From Pseudoflavonifractor sp. Marseille-P3106 (GTDB taxonomy: Bacteria > Bacillota > Clostridia > Oscillospirales > Oscillospiraceae): a stretch of DNA of 64,000 nucleotides. The stretch is taken from positions 961,723 through 1,025,722 of the forward strand of contig LT827126.1 of the NCBI GenBank assembly GCA_900169975.1, read 5' to 3'. The position numbers and the translations under genes are program-made. The notes under the pieces are model-generated. The model was not told the origin of the DNA. It saw nothing but the letters and a program-made list of their open reading frames with translations, and made no database searches. Positions 26,261 to 35,462 of the stretch are shown in pieces (the stretch's first letter is position 1; every line of letters begins with the position of its first letter).

Positions 26261-27371
26261 ACTATTCAAATATGCTTTTTCCGACTTATACGACATTTCA
26301 TCTGGTATCTCATCAACAAAGGATCAGGCAGGACACGGAACACCGTTTGCTTCTTTTAGAACGGTTTTTAATAACATCTTTTTGCCAGATAAGTTGCCGG
26401 ATCTGATGGAGGTGAGTGAGAAAGAGCAAAAGATATACTCAATCAAAAAGGGAGATATTCTCATCACGCGAACAAGTGAAACCGTTGATGAGCTTGCTAT
26501 GAGTTGTGTTGCACTTAAGGACTACCCGCAAGCAACATATAGCGGATTTGTGAAAAGGCTTCGACCCAAAACCGAGGGAATTGTTTATGATCGTTTCATG
26601 GCGTTCTTTCTACGAAGCAAGTATTTTCGAAAGGTCATTGAGTGTAATACGATAATGACACTGAGAGCGAGTTTTAACGAGGATATATTTTCATTCCTTG
26701 ATTTATACCTTCCAGACTATGAGACTCAAAAGAGGATTGGCGACCTTCTATATCACATGGAAAGGAAAAGAGAGAATAATGCACAGATAAATGATAATTT
26801 ACAGCAGATGGCTCACATGACCTTTATGCACTGCTTTTGGGGTAAGCCAACAAATGGAACGATCGGAGAAATTCTAATTGAACATGAGAAATCTCCAATT
26901 CAGGTAGGGCAAGCAAAGAATACCGTCGGAAGCTATCCTTTTTTTACAAGCGGTGACGCAGTTTTGCGCTGGAAATCATCGCTGATTGACGGCAGAAACA
27001 TCTTTATGAATACCGGCGGGAATGCTGGCGTCAAGTTTTATGTGGGCAAAGCTGCCTATTCAACGGATACATGGTGCGTTTCGGCAAGAGATGGTCTGTC
27101 TGACTATTTGTATCTTTTCCTTGATAGCATTAAGCCCGAACTCAGTCAAAAGTTCTTTCAGGGAACAGGCTTGAAGCATCTACAAAAACCCATACTGAAA
27201 AATCGCCCCATGTATATCCCGTCAAAAGACGAGTTAGAAGTGTTCAACCACAGTGTTATTCCGTGGTTAACTCTCGTTTCAGACAACATTCGGGAATCCG
27301 AACGCCTTGCTGCCCTTCGTGATTGGCTGCTCCCCATGCTGATGAATGGTCAGGCAACCATAGAGGACTGA
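26253..27371 (+). CDS. hsdS: Type I restriction enzyme, S subunit, currently expressed form
   Basis: The 372-residue protein has two target-recognition domains joined by a conserved helix. Repeat copy 1 (26,788-26,801) lies in codons about 179-183 (INDNL), exactly at the joint between the halves. The end reads ALRDWLLPMLMNGQATIED, nearly identical to the end of the silent cassette at 29,043. Repeat copy 2 is six bases past the stop. Recombination at the 14-bp repeats would exchange its C-terminal half without changing the frame. Confidence 0.93.
   Translation: MSKLFKYAFSDLYDISSGISSTKDQAGHGTPFASFRTVFNNIFLPDKLPDLMEVSEKEQKIYSIKKGDILITRTSETVDELAMSCVALKDYPQATYSGFVKRLRPKTEGIVYDRFMAFFLRSKYFRKVIECNTIMTLRASFNEDIFSFLDLYLPDYETQKRIGDLLYHMERKRENNAQINDNLQQMAHMTFMHCFWGKPTNGTIGEILIEHEKSPIQVGQAKNTVGSYPFFTSGDAVLRWKSSLIDGRNIFMNTGGNAGVKFYVGKAAYSTDTWCVSARDGLSDYLYLFLDSIKPELSQKFFQGTGLKHLQKPILKNRPMYIPSKDELEVFNHSVIPWLTLVSDNIRESERLAALRDWLLPMLMNGQATIED
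26788..26801 (+). repeat. hsdS inversion repeat, copy 1
   Basis: TAAATGATAATTTA within hsdS, at the joint between the two recognition domains (codons for INDNL). Forward orientation. Confidence 0.92.
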
Positions 27372-27376
27372 TGCGC

Positions 27377-27390
27377 TAAATTATCATTTA
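27377..27390 (-). repeat. hsdS inversion repeat, copy 2
   Basis: TAAATTATCATTTA, the exact complement of copy 1, six bases past the hsdS stop codon. Reverse orientation. Confidence 0.9.
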
Positions 27391-27480
27391 CGGCTCTAAA
27401 TCTCTCACCAGTGGCGAGAGAAATAAAGATAGGAACTGCCACTGATCGTCGTTCTCTAAAGCAAAAAGGAGATGCGACGA

Positions 27481-28463
27481 TGAAAGATCAATTTTTCAAT
27501 GAGGTTCAGCGGAGAATGTTGCCATACCTCAACAATGAGCAGCTAATGCAGCTCAGGAACGCAGTGAGCGAGGCTTTACAAGGAGTCACACTTTGTTATG
27601 AAGATGACCGGCTTACACCCGATAAAGGAGACACGGCAGAAGCATTCATCTCTGCAAAACGGATTGAAGGCTGTTCGGAGAAAACCCTGAGCTACTACCG
27701 CAAAACCATTGAGGCGATGATGAATGGGATAGGCAAATCGGCGCAGCAAATCACGACGGATGACCTTCGCAAATATCTGACGAACTATCAGGTCCAGCGA
27801 AGGTCAAGCAAAGTGACGATAGACAATATCCGCCGCATTTTGTCCAGTTTCTTCTCTTGGCTGGAGGACGAGGACTTTATCGTGAAAAGTCCGGTGCGAC
27901 GGATTCACAAGGTCAAGACCGCGAAAGTTATCAAAGACACCTACTCTGACGAAGCCTTGGAGCTGATGCGCGATAGCTGCACAACAGCACGGGATTTAGC
28001 AATGATCGATCTGCTTGCGTCCTCCGGGATGCGTGTCGGAGAGATGGTCGCGCTCAACCGCGAGGACATCAATTTCAACGAACGGGAATGTGTTGTTACA
28101 GGTAAGGGGAATAAAGAGCGTCTGGTCTACTTCGATGCCAGGACGAAAATCCACTTACAGAACTATCTTGATGGTCGGGCAGACAGCAATCCAGCATTGT
28201 TTGTCTCGCTCAATGCCCCCTATGATCGGCTATTGATCGGCGGAGTGGAGACACGACTGCGGGAACTCGGAAAACGCCTAAATATCCCAAAGGTGCATCC
28301 GCACAAGTTCCGCCGAACGCTGGCAACCTCAGCCATAGACAAAGGAATGCCCATAGAGCAAGTCCAGCAGCTCTTGGGACATCAGAAGATTGATACTACC
28401 ATGCACTATGCAATGGTAAAGCAACAAAATGTGAAGCTGGCACATAGAAAATACATCGGATAG
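27481..28463 (+). CDS. Tyrosine recombinase of the hsdS inversion locus
   Basis: The start is the ATG at 27,481 (AAAGGAGA upstream), giving 327 residues. After a SAM-like core-binding domain, the catalytic set is complete: Arg in ASSGMRVGE, Lys in GKGNKER, HKFRR, His in LLGHQ and Tyr in TTMHYA. It is a XerC/D-like simple recombinase. It lies between hsdS and the two half-genes, bounded by the 14-bp repeats, so it most likely carries out the inversions. Confidence 0.92.
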
Positions 28464-28479
28464 CAAGGAGGTAGAATCT

Positions 28480-29046
28480 TTGATTTATAATGAAAGCAAG
28501 TATAATACATCATGGAAGACAGAAAAACTTTCAGGTTTAGGCGTTTTTTCAAGAGGTATATCAAAACATAGACCTCGTAATGACCCTCGTTTATTTACGG
28601 GTGGTGGCTATCCGCTTGTACAAACCGGCGAAATTAAAGAGGCTAATCTATTCATTACAAGCCATACTCAAGAGTATGGTGAGTTTGGATTACAGCAAAG
28701 CCGGCTATGGGACGCAGGTACTCTTTGCATAACAATTGCTGCAAACATAGCAGAAACCGCTATTCTTTCATATCCGATGTGCTTTCCTGACAGTGTTGTT
28801 GGGTTTCAAGCTAATAAAGCAGTATCATCAGAATTGTTTATGTACTATGTCTTTGACTACATAAGAACCGCTATTCAAGGAGCTGCGACAGGGAGCGCAC
28901 AGGACAACATAAACATTGACTATCTGACTTCGCTTGAATTTAAGATTCCAAGCAAGGAGTACCAGGATAAGATTGTTGGAATTGTCGGCTCGCTTGATCG
29001 GATGATACTAAAAAATGAGCAGATAAATGATAATTTAGCGGCTTAG
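28480..29046 (+). CDS. Half hsdS gene with its own start (N-terminal recognition domain)
   Basis: The 188-residue product covers a single recognition domain and ends right after the joint helix: EQINDNLAA, where the last codons before the stop contain repeat copy 3 (29,024-29,037). It has a possible ribosome site (AAGGAGG) 11 bases upstream of TTG. It would form a full S subunit if the convergent cassette at 29,043 were inverted onto it. As a half subunit it might also dimerise and work. Confidence 0.85.
   Translation: MIYNESKYNTSWKTEKLSGLGVFSRGISKHRPRNDPRLFTGGGYPLVQTGEIKEANLFITSHTQEYGEFGLQQSRLWDAGTLCITIAANIAETAILSYPMCFPDSVVGFQANKAVSSELFMYYVFDYIRTAIQGAATGSAQDNINIDYLTSLEFKIPSKEYQDKIVGIVGSLDRMILKNEQINDNLAA
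29024..29037 (+). repeat. hsdS inversion repeat, copy 3
   Basis: TAAATGATAATTTA at the 3' end of the half hsdS gene, in the same frame as copy 1 (codons for INDNL). Forward orientation. Confidence 0.92.
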
Positions 29047-29794
29047 TCGCTGATGGTGGCTTGACCGTTCATCAGCATAGGAAGTAGCCAGTCCCTAATG
29101 CCACTAAGGGTTGAAATCTCGGCTGCATTCTTGTCGAGCATTGAAAACAGTCCTCTTACTTTGGCGGAAAAAGCACTTGCAATTCTATATGGCGGAATCA
29201 AAACCTTCGTATCCAGAAGAGTATTGATTCGAATGCCTTTGAAAACACTTCCTGTCGAGCTGGATGTCGCGCCTTTTATGAATGCAGGACTTGTGAAGTA
29301 TGAGTACAGAAACTCTGCCGTTGTCATCTCAATGTTTGGTCGAATGGAAAACACCGATTCATTGATTTCCCAATCGGTCGGGTTCTGCTCTATAAGATAG
29401 CATCTGCCCAGTGGGGCAATGCTGGCAAAGAGAATATCACCCTTGCTAATATCAGAACGTCGGTGGATCAATGTCTGTGCTGTTTCATCAATAGTATCAC
29501 ACCCTGAGAAATCAAGTACCCCGGACATAGTTAGATTTTTGACCGTGATATAGCGTATCGAACCGTTCCCTAACTTGAAATTGTCACGGGGATTCAACCC
29601 TGTTGAAACTTTCGCGATACAGTCTGAGAGCACTCCAACTGTCCATCCGAGTGGAATTTCGGCTTTTAAGGTTGAGTTCCACACCATTGCCCCGCCAGAT
29701 GAGCGGTACGGTTTGCCGTTCTCATCCGGAAAGTCAAATTGCGTGAACCAGTAGTCATATAGCAGACGTAGTTGCTGCTGTAAATTATCATTTA
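29043..29794 (-). pseudogene. Silent hsdS cassette (C-terminal recognition domain, no start)
   Basis: The reverse-strand frame runs from repeat copy 4 (29,781-29,794) with NDNLQQQLRLLYDYWFTQFD, through a recognition domain, to the end RDWLLPMLMNGQATISD. There is an in-frame stop four codons before the repeat and no start codon or ribosome site, so it is not expressed as it stands. Inversion between copies 3 and 4 or copies 1 and 4 would fuse it in frame to an N-terminal half. It is a storage form and not decayed. Confidence 0.88.
29781..29794 (-). repeat. hsdS inversion repeat, copy 4
   Basis: TAAATTATCATTTA, inverted relative to copies 1 and 3, at the 5' end of the silent cassette. Confidence 0.92.
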
Positions 29795-29825
29795 CCAGCT
29801 ATCGACACCGTGAAAGGAGTCATAC

Positions 29826-31220
29826 ATGGATAATCCTGCTGTCAAGATGAACGGCAACGAATACATGGGAGAACAACTTGCCTACAAAGACAGTACCTAT
29901 GAGCTTGTATCGAAGGTTGCCTACCTGATCGGCGTCCCGCTTCGTATTTTCCAAAATGAACACGAGCCGCCGAAGATAGAGATATACAACCGGCTTGAAC
30001 AGGATAAAAATGCCCGTATCATTCGTAATCTATGTATCATCCGCACCGCCATTGAGCGCAATTACCGGAAAATAAATGACATCATGCGGATGGAATACCG
30101 TGGGCTTCTTTCGATGCCGGAGATCCTACCAACATCCAGTATGCAGCAGCTTTCAAATGACGGAATCAGCTTTATCAAAAAGTCGAGTACAAAGCTATGC
30201 CACCACATTATCGAGATCAACCGGCTGATTTCAGACCGCATTAACAACTGCAAAAGCCTCTTTCCAATCTGGATTAACTGGACGTACATAAAAGAGCTGT
30301 TCATTATGCCAAACGGCTTGACAGAGGACGGAACGAAAGATGCTGCGGACATCTATTACGCAAGTCTCTCCTACTACCCCTATCAAATGTACATCAACTG
30401 GGTACCGATGGACGAGGGCAATGTCCTCTATAACGATAAGAAGTTTGCTACCCTGCTTTATCAATGGCATTGCGACGCCTTCACGGAATACAGTAAAGTC
30501 TCCGATGCAGGGGCTTTTGTAAAAAACAATATCTACGACTTCATAGATGACAGTGAGAAGACCGTATTGGTAGTGGACTGCGAAAACTCTGACCCGTACA
30601 AGCTGTGCGCCACGCTCAAAAACCTTGATTATGAGGTCATGCAGAAAATTACGGCGATCATTCTCTTTGATGACGTACATACCGCTACGGCATGGCGGAT
30701 TCTTGAAAACTACACCCGCATTCCCGTTGAGCATATCTTGATTGAGCGGATCAAGCAGAACAAATCACTGGTAGACATCAAGCTCACCGCAAGAGCCTGT
30801 CAGGAACACTACCAGAAGCAAGTGGATTCCTTTGTCATCGTCTCAAGCGATTCCGACTACTGGGGACTGATTTCTTCCTTGCCGGACGCCAGATTCCTTG
30901 TCATGATCGAGCGGGAAAAATGCGGACCGGATATGAAGGCGGCACTTGCAGAATCCGGGATATTCTACTGCTATCTGGATGACTTCTACTCCGGCAACAG
31001 CGAGGACATCAAGAAAAACGCACTGTTTAAGGAGATGTACCGCTGGATTGACAACTCCGTTCACCTGAACGTCAACGATATGTTTGATGCAGCTCTGCGA
31101 AACACGAGGATCGAAATGTCTCCCGCAGAGCGGCGGCAGTTCTATGAGAAGCACATCAAGCACATGATGCTGACCATCGACGAGAACGGAAACGTCAGCA
31201 TTGAGCTGAAACGTGGATAG
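29826..31220 (+). CDS. NYN-domain protein (putative RNase)
   Basis: The 464-residue protein has an unknown helical N-terminal part (1-240) and a NYN/PIN-like nuclease domain (about 245-385). Acidic residues expected at the active site are in VLVVDCEN (Asp251), FDDV (282-283), LVDIKL (Asp317) and VSSDSDYWG (Asp342, Asp344). Starts after AAAGGAG. It is followed after 30 bases by a DinG-like helicase in the same direction, so the pair is likely one unit. Substrate unknown. Confidence 0.82.
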   Translation: MDNPAVKMNGNEYMGEQLAYKDSTYELVSKVAYLIGVPLRIFQNEHEPPKIEIYNRLEQDKNARIIRNLCIIRTAIERNYRKINDIMRMEYRGLLSMPEILPTSSMQQLSNDGISFIKKSSTKLCHHIIEINRLISDRINNCKSLFPIWINWTYIKELFIMPNGLTEDGTKDAADIYYASLSYYPYQMYINWVPMDEGNVLYNDKKFATLLYQWHCDAFTEYSKVSDAGAFVKNNIYDFIDDSEKTVLVVDCENSDPYKLCATLKNLDYEVMQKITAIILFDDVHTATAWRILENYTRIPVEHILIERIKQNKSLVDIKLTARACQEHYQKQVDSFVIVSSDSDYWGLISSLPDARFLVMIEREKCGPDMKAALAESGIFYCYLDDFYSGNSEDIKKNALFKEMYRWIDNSVHLNVNDMFDAALRNTRIEMSPAERRQFYEKHIKHMMLTIDENGNVSIELKRG

Positions 31221-31249
31221 CCTTGGTTTCTATTCCGGGAGGAATGTGG

Positions 31250-33298
31250 ATGGACAATAGATTCTATTTTGGATTCAATACATCGGAGGAACGGAAAAAG
31301 CGCAGAAAAGCAGAACTGTACTCCATGAGTGAGCAAGTCAGCACCTTCTTTTGGGATGAAGCCCCGCAGCATGGATTGGAAATGCGTGAAGGGCAACAGG
31401 ATATGTCCTTTGAGATTGTGGACGCCCTCATAAATGATCAGCACTTTGCGATTGAAGCTGGCGTGGGCATTGGCAAGTCCTTTGGCTATCTTGTGCCGGT
31501 GCTGCTGTACAGCAAACGCATGAACAAGCCGGTTATCATCGCAACCTCGACCATTGCGCTTCAAGAACAGCTCTGGCGCGATGTCCACGCGGTAATGCCC
31601 CTTCTTGGGCTGAACAGAGATGTCATCCTCGCAAAAGGACAGACCCATTATCTCTGCAACAAACGCGCAGATGAGTATATGTGTGATCCGAAAGCAGACC
31701 CACCGGACGCGCTTAAAGAAGGAATCAAGCAAGGGTATGAGGAAAGCAAGGATTTCCCGGAGGTTTTGCCGCAAGGCGTCTGGGACAAGGTAAACGTGCA
31801 GCGGTTCAGCATGAAGAATTGCGGCTCCTGTGAAAAGAAGTGCAAGTATTACAAGGTCCGCGCAGCATTAAAGTTTACGGATGGAGTGGTACTGTGCAAT
31901 CAGGATTTTCTAACCCAGCATCTCATGAAACTCCGGCGCGGTCAGGACGGGCTGATTAACACCGCCGCTGATCTGCTTGTCGTGGACGAAGCACACAACT
32001 TGGATGATAAGGTGCGGAGTGCCACAACGGAGCGTTTCGGGCAAGGTATGCTCTTTGGAATGATTAAAAGCGCATTCTATGAGCTGCGTTCCTCTGACCA
32101 AAGCAGCGTGTCCAGAGAAAAGCGAGAGGCAGAGAGCGCAATCATCGCCTTCTATAACTGCCTGAAGGCACAAGTCCAAAAGCAGATCAACGAGGCAGAT
32201 CAGGATATGCGCTACGCTGACCGCTTTTTCTTTGACCAAAGCGGCAGTGCGGTTGAGCTGCTTACGGAAATGAACGCCGCCATACACAACCTTTCGTCCA
32301 GCATTCAGATTTATTCCAGCATGGATTTCAGAAACAACCGTTCCTTTGCTGCCTCTGATGATCTGGATGCCGTCAGCGAGTCCCTTTCAGAGCTTCTTGA
32401 CCAGATAGACGATATGCTGATCTGGATTGAGCAGCACGGCAGCAACACGGAACTCGTCTATTGCCCTAAAAACACAAAAGAAATTGTGAGCCGCCTATAC
32501 TTCAATGGTGATGAAAGAACCATCTTGACCTCTGCCACGCTGACGAACGCCACGAGCGGGTCTCTGGAAGAACAGTATTCTTACTTTATCAGCAATACCG
32601 GCTTTCCCGCTGGTGACCGCGGCTGCTTATCCGAGCCAAAGCCTTCCCCATATCCATACGATGAACACGCCATGATCTACTATTGCGACGATCTCCCGCA
32701 CCCGACCAGAGAACATGAAGCCTTCATTGAAAAGGGTGTGGAGCGACTACTTGAGATCCTGAGCATTTCCAACGGAAAGGCACTCGTGCTGTTTACGGCA
32801 AAGACCGACATGGAAGAGGTCTACTCCATTCTCAGTGAGAAAAATCTTCCGTACAAAATCTTGATGCAGCAGCCGGGATCGTCGCAGGACAAGGTACTGA
32901 ATGAGTTTAAGGAAGATACGAACTCCGTGCTTCTGGGGACGGGTGCATATTGGGAAGGTATCAGCATTGAAGGAAAAAGCCTTTCCAATGTCATCATTTT
33001 CCGGCTTCCGTTCCCTGTCCCCGATCCGATTATCGAGTATAAGTGTTCCGTTGCTAAGGATGCTCTGATGGATGTTCGCGTTCCCGAAATGATTATCAAG
33101 CTCAAGCAAGGCATCGGGCGATTGATCCGCAATTTCACAGACACCGGCATTGTCTGCATCATCGACCGAAGACTGCGGGATGAGCCGCCGGAACGCTATC
33201 ATGACATTACATGGGACTCCCTGCCCATCAAAAATCGGACAAGCAGTTTGAACGAACTGAGGAAGTTTTACGAAGGTCTGCCCTCAGCCAAGGAATGA
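31250..33298 (+). CDS. dinG: DinG/XPD-like ATP-dependent helicase
   Basis: From the ATG at 31,250 (six bases after GGGAGGA) the protein has 682 residues. Walker A is EAGVGIGKS (69-77), the DEAH box VVDEAH (244-249), and motif VI GIGRLIRN. Cysteines 136, 145, 191, 194 and 198 between motifs Ia and II are placed like the iron-sulfur cluster ligands of the XPD/DinG family. It would be a 5'-3' DNA helicase. Genomic DinG proteins are usually fused to, or act with, repair; here the partner is an NYN protein. Confidence 0.88.
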   Translation: MDNRFYFGFNTSEERKKRRKAELYSMSEQVSTFFWDEAPQHGLEMREGQQDMSFEIVDALINDQHFAIEAGVGIGKSFGYLVPVLLYSKRMNKPVIIATSTIALQEQLWRDVHAVMPLLGLNRDVILAKGQTHYLCNKRADEYMCDPKADPPDALKEGIKQGYEESKDFPEVLPQGVWDKVNVQRFSMKNCGSCEKKCKYYKVRAALKFTDGVVLCNQDFLTQHLMKLRRGQDGLINTAADLLVVDEAHNLDDKVRSATTERFGQGMLFGMIKSAFYELRSSDQSSVSREKREAESAIIAFYNCLKAQVQKQINEADQDMRYADRFFFDQSGSAVELLTEMNAAIHNLSSSIQIYSSMDFRNNRSFAASDDLDAVSESLSELLDQIDDMLIWIEQHGSNTELVYCPKNTKEIVSRLYFNGDERTILTSATLTNATSGSLEEQYSYFISNTGFPAGDRGCLSEPKPSPYPYDEHAMIYYCDDLPHPTREHEAFIEKGVERLLEILSISNGKALVLFTAKTDMEEVYSILSEKNLPYKILMQQPGSSQDKVLNEFKEDTNSVLLGTGAYWEGISIEGKSLSNVIIFRLPFPVPDPIIEYKCSVAKDALMDVRVPEMIIKLKQGIGRLIRNFTDTGIVCIIDRRLRDEPPERYHDITWDSLPIKNRTSSLNELRKFYEGLPSAKE

Positions 33299-33374
33299 TG
33301 ATACAAACGGCAGTCTCTTCGGAAACATAGAGCAGCCCCCCAAAAAAACGACAATCAGAAAACGGAGGTGTATC

Positions 33375-33986
33375 ATGTTGTACAATGAAAATCTGCACGA
33401 AGAAGAACAACATCTGATCCAGCAGATTGCCGAGCAAACAGAGAGAGGAAAAATCGACTGGGAACTAACAGAGTACAATCCGCTGTCCTTTCTGAATGAG
33501 GACAAGATAGACAAGAACCCAGCAGTAATCTGTCAGTCCTTCTCCTTTGAGGCGATCATCGGCGGCTCCCGTTACGAGCTTGATGTCATGGAGAATATTG
33601 ATGTGCCGTCCGGTATGGGAGACTACACCATAACCTTGACGCGGGATGAAACCGAAAATTATCTTAAAATTGAGGATGCGCTTTCCTTTGACTGTGACCG
33701 CTATGAATGCACACCGGAGGAAGTGGCAGAGCGATTTGCGGACAGCCCCATTGTCCGTCTCTGCAACGCCATCATTCCTGCCACGCTTGGGCAGGAGGAT
33801 TTAGAAGAGGTCTTCACATGGGCAAGGTTTTTCAACGAGACTGGCATTTCTGCAAAGCTGATGAATCATCCGCTGACCAAGCTCTGTGAAAAGCTGTTCG
33901 ACGAATACCGTCTGATGGACTTCCATCGCTGTGTCTTGGATGTGGGCTATCGAAAGCTGCTCCTAAATGAACTGGCTCATAACTAA
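33375..33986 (+). CDS. Unknown acidic protein of the NYN-DinG operon
   Basis: The 203-residue protein starts after ACGGAGG and is 77 bases behind the helicase gene. It is acidic, largely mixed in structure, with no recognised motif, membrane segment or signal peptide. The strong hairpin at 33,997-34,039 follows directly, which marks it as the last gene of the NYN-helicase transcript. Confidence 0.65.
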   Translation: MLYNENLHEEEQHLIQQIAEQTERGKIDWELTEYNPLSFLNEDKIDKNPAVICQSFSFEAIIGGSRYELDVMENIDVPSGMGDYTITLTRDETENYLKIEDALSFDCDRYECTPEEVAERFADSPIVRLCNAIIPATLGQEDLEEVFTWARFFNETGISAKLMNHPLTKLCEKLFDEYRLMDFHRCVLDVGYRKLLLNELAHN

Positions 33987-33996
33987 GACACGGAAA

Positions 33997-34039
33997 AACG
34001 CCCCCGACACTGTGCCAGACGCACAGTGCCGGGGGCGTT
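33997..34039. terminator. Strong bidirectional hairpin terminator
   Basis: AACGCCCCCG and CACTGTGC pair with GCACAGTG and CGGGGGCGTT around CAGAC (about 18 paired bases). On the reverse strand five T follow, on the forward strand the T-run is weaker. It lies between the convergent 33,375 gene and the 34,263 gene. Confidence 0.85.
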
Positions 34040-34262
34040 CCCGTTTCCAGCGATTTATTTTTCTCTCGGCAAGGGACTGTTCATAAGGTGACACTTTCCG
34101 TTTTACGAAGCCGTGAAAATTCGATGTGTTCCGTGGAGATGTTCACTGGGCAGCATACGCCGTATACGTTTCCAATAATCACTGAGCAGTGCAATGGGTA
34201 TTCGCTATCGGGAAATACTTCACGGTTTTCGCAACGCTTGATTCAGGAGTGGGATTTTTGCC

Positions 34263-34838
34263 TTATTCCCGCGTGACATCAAGGGAATCCGGATTGATGA
34301 CGATGATGGTCTTGCCCTTTTTGTGAGCATATCTCACGGTATTCCCGGTACCGCTGGGGCATCCATTCCATACTGCGAGAATATAATTGGCGTGATCGAC
34401 CATGTACCGATTTCTCTTGTCCATGCAGTCCGGCGTGTACTCCCGTTGCAGCATGGTCTCCTTGTCACACTTTGCCGCGATATTATAATACCGTTCCCGT
34501 GAAGCCACAGACCATTTGATCGCCTGTGTCTCACAAGGGATTGCGCTTTCCAGAGTAATGTGAGGGTATTTTGATTTCAAATCGAGTACAATTTCCGCAG
34601 CGTACATATCGACGCCAAGAGCCATGCCGGTAATAAAATGTGTGACGCCCTCGTTCTCGATGAGTGCTACAATCTGATCCCGCATAACAGACTTCAAAGA
34701 AGTACAACGCTTATCGGATTCATCAAAGCCGAACGGAAGACTCTGCGGTCTATGACCGGTAAACGCACAAGTCTTGCCTTGAACGGATTGCTTTTCAGCT
34801 TTTTGAGCAGCCTTTCTAAACTCAATAATGCGCGACAT
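34263..34838 (-). CDS. SLOG-family protein (DUF1273/YpsA-like)
   Basis: The 191-residue protein has the SLOG signature: CAFTGHRPQSLPFG at the start, FITGMALGVDMYAAEIVL in the middle, and the C-terminal GTGNTVRYAHKKGK. SLOG proteins bind nucleotide-derived ligands; some act as sensors or nucleosidases in defence systems. It is transcribed toward the NYN-helicase genes and away from an XRE gene at 34,990. Role on this element unknown. Confidence 0.82.
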   Translation of the reverse strand: MSRIIEFRKAAQKAEKQSVQGKTCAFTGHRPQSLPFGFDESDKRCTSLKSVMRDQIVALIENEGVTHFITGMALGVDMYAAEIVLDLKSKYPHITLESAIPCETQAIKWSVASRERYYNIAAKCDKETMLQREYTPDCMDKRNRYMVDHANYILAVWNGCPSGTGNTVRYAHKKGKTIIVINPDSLDVTRE

Positions 34839-34989
34839 GGCACCCCTTCTTTCACTCTTTTGGTAGGTAACTCCATTCTATCACCCTCATCACGGACAGT
34901 CAACGCATTGTCGTTAGTAAAATCAACGACGGCGTACCGTGGATAATGACACCGCCGTTAGGTACACTAAATGCAAAGGTGGTGAGGCT
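34839..34989. promoter_or_regulatory. Divergent control region with dyads
   Basis: It lies between the SLOG gene and the XRE gene, transcribed in opposite directions. Short dyads are visible: GTCGTT (34,913-34,918 region) with AACGAC, and GACGGCG with CGCCGTT around 34,928-34,956. These could be operators of the XRE protein; promoter boxes are not clear. Confidence 0.4.
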
Positions 34990-35319
34990 ATGCGAGAGAA
35001 GAAGGACATCAATATTGAAATCGGCGGCAATATTCAAGTGGCAAGAGAACAGGCGGGCTATACGCAGGACACGCTCTCAGAAATGCTTGGCATGACGCCG
35101 AATCACCTGAGTGCTATTGAGCGTGGTGCTTCCGGTATTTCTCTTGAAGCCTTGCAGCGTCTTTGCCGTTTGCTGGGCGTCAGTGCGGACCGAATTATCT
35201 TTGGGACCGATGAGCCAGAAGCGGAAGCCCTTGCGCTTGCCAGACGTATTTCGGATATAAAGCCGGAATACCGGCAACAGGTTCAAGAGCTGCTGTCCGC
35301 TATTTTGAATATGTCATAA
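34990..35319 (+). CDS. XRE-family regulator
   Basis: The ATG at 34,990 follows AAAGGTGGTGAGG. The 109-residue protein has an HTH at residues about 12-70 (VAREQAGYTQDTLSEMLGMTP, then LEALQRLCRLLGV) and a helical C-terminus. It may regulate its own gene and the divergent SLOG gene through the dyads between them. A strong terminator follows the stop. Confidence 0.83.
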   Translation: MREKKDINIEIGGNIQVAREQAGYTQDTLSEMLGMTPNHLSAIERGASGISLEALQRLCRLLGVSADRIIFGTDEPEAEALALARRISDIKPEYRQQVQELLSAILNMS

Positions 35320-35324
35320 AAAAA

Positions 35325-35366
35325 GAGCCTCTGCCGACACCCAAAACGGGCATCGACAGAGGCTCT
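35325..35366 (+). terminator. Intrinsic terminator after the XRE gene
   Basis: GAGCCTCTG with CGA and CCC pairs with GGG, TCG and CAGAGGCTC around AAAAC, preceded by A7 and followed by a short T-rich stretch. It stands six bases past the stop codon. Confidence 0.85.
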
Positions 35367-35391
35367 TGGTTCGTTTTCCGGGCATTCAAAC

Positions 35392-35440
35392 AAGTGCCGA
35401 AATCGGCACTTATTTCTGCGCTAAAGAAGAAACTGCGCAG
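35392..35440 (-). terminator. Tandem hairpins at the end of the transfer operon
   Basis: On the reverse strand, downstream of the last gene (35,463), two stems follow: CTGCGC/GCGCAG (35,416-35,440) and the perfect AAGTGCCGA/TCGGCACTT with a two-base loop (35,392-35,411). T-runs are short, so efficiency is uncertain. Confidence 0.55.
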
Positions 35441-35462
35441 GGAATACAATCACTTAGGCTGG

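Noticed and set aside
34088..34276. Possible 62-codon forward gene between the terminator and the SLOG gene
   Set aside because: No ribosome site, weak start context and converging with the SLOG gene; no recognisable pattern.
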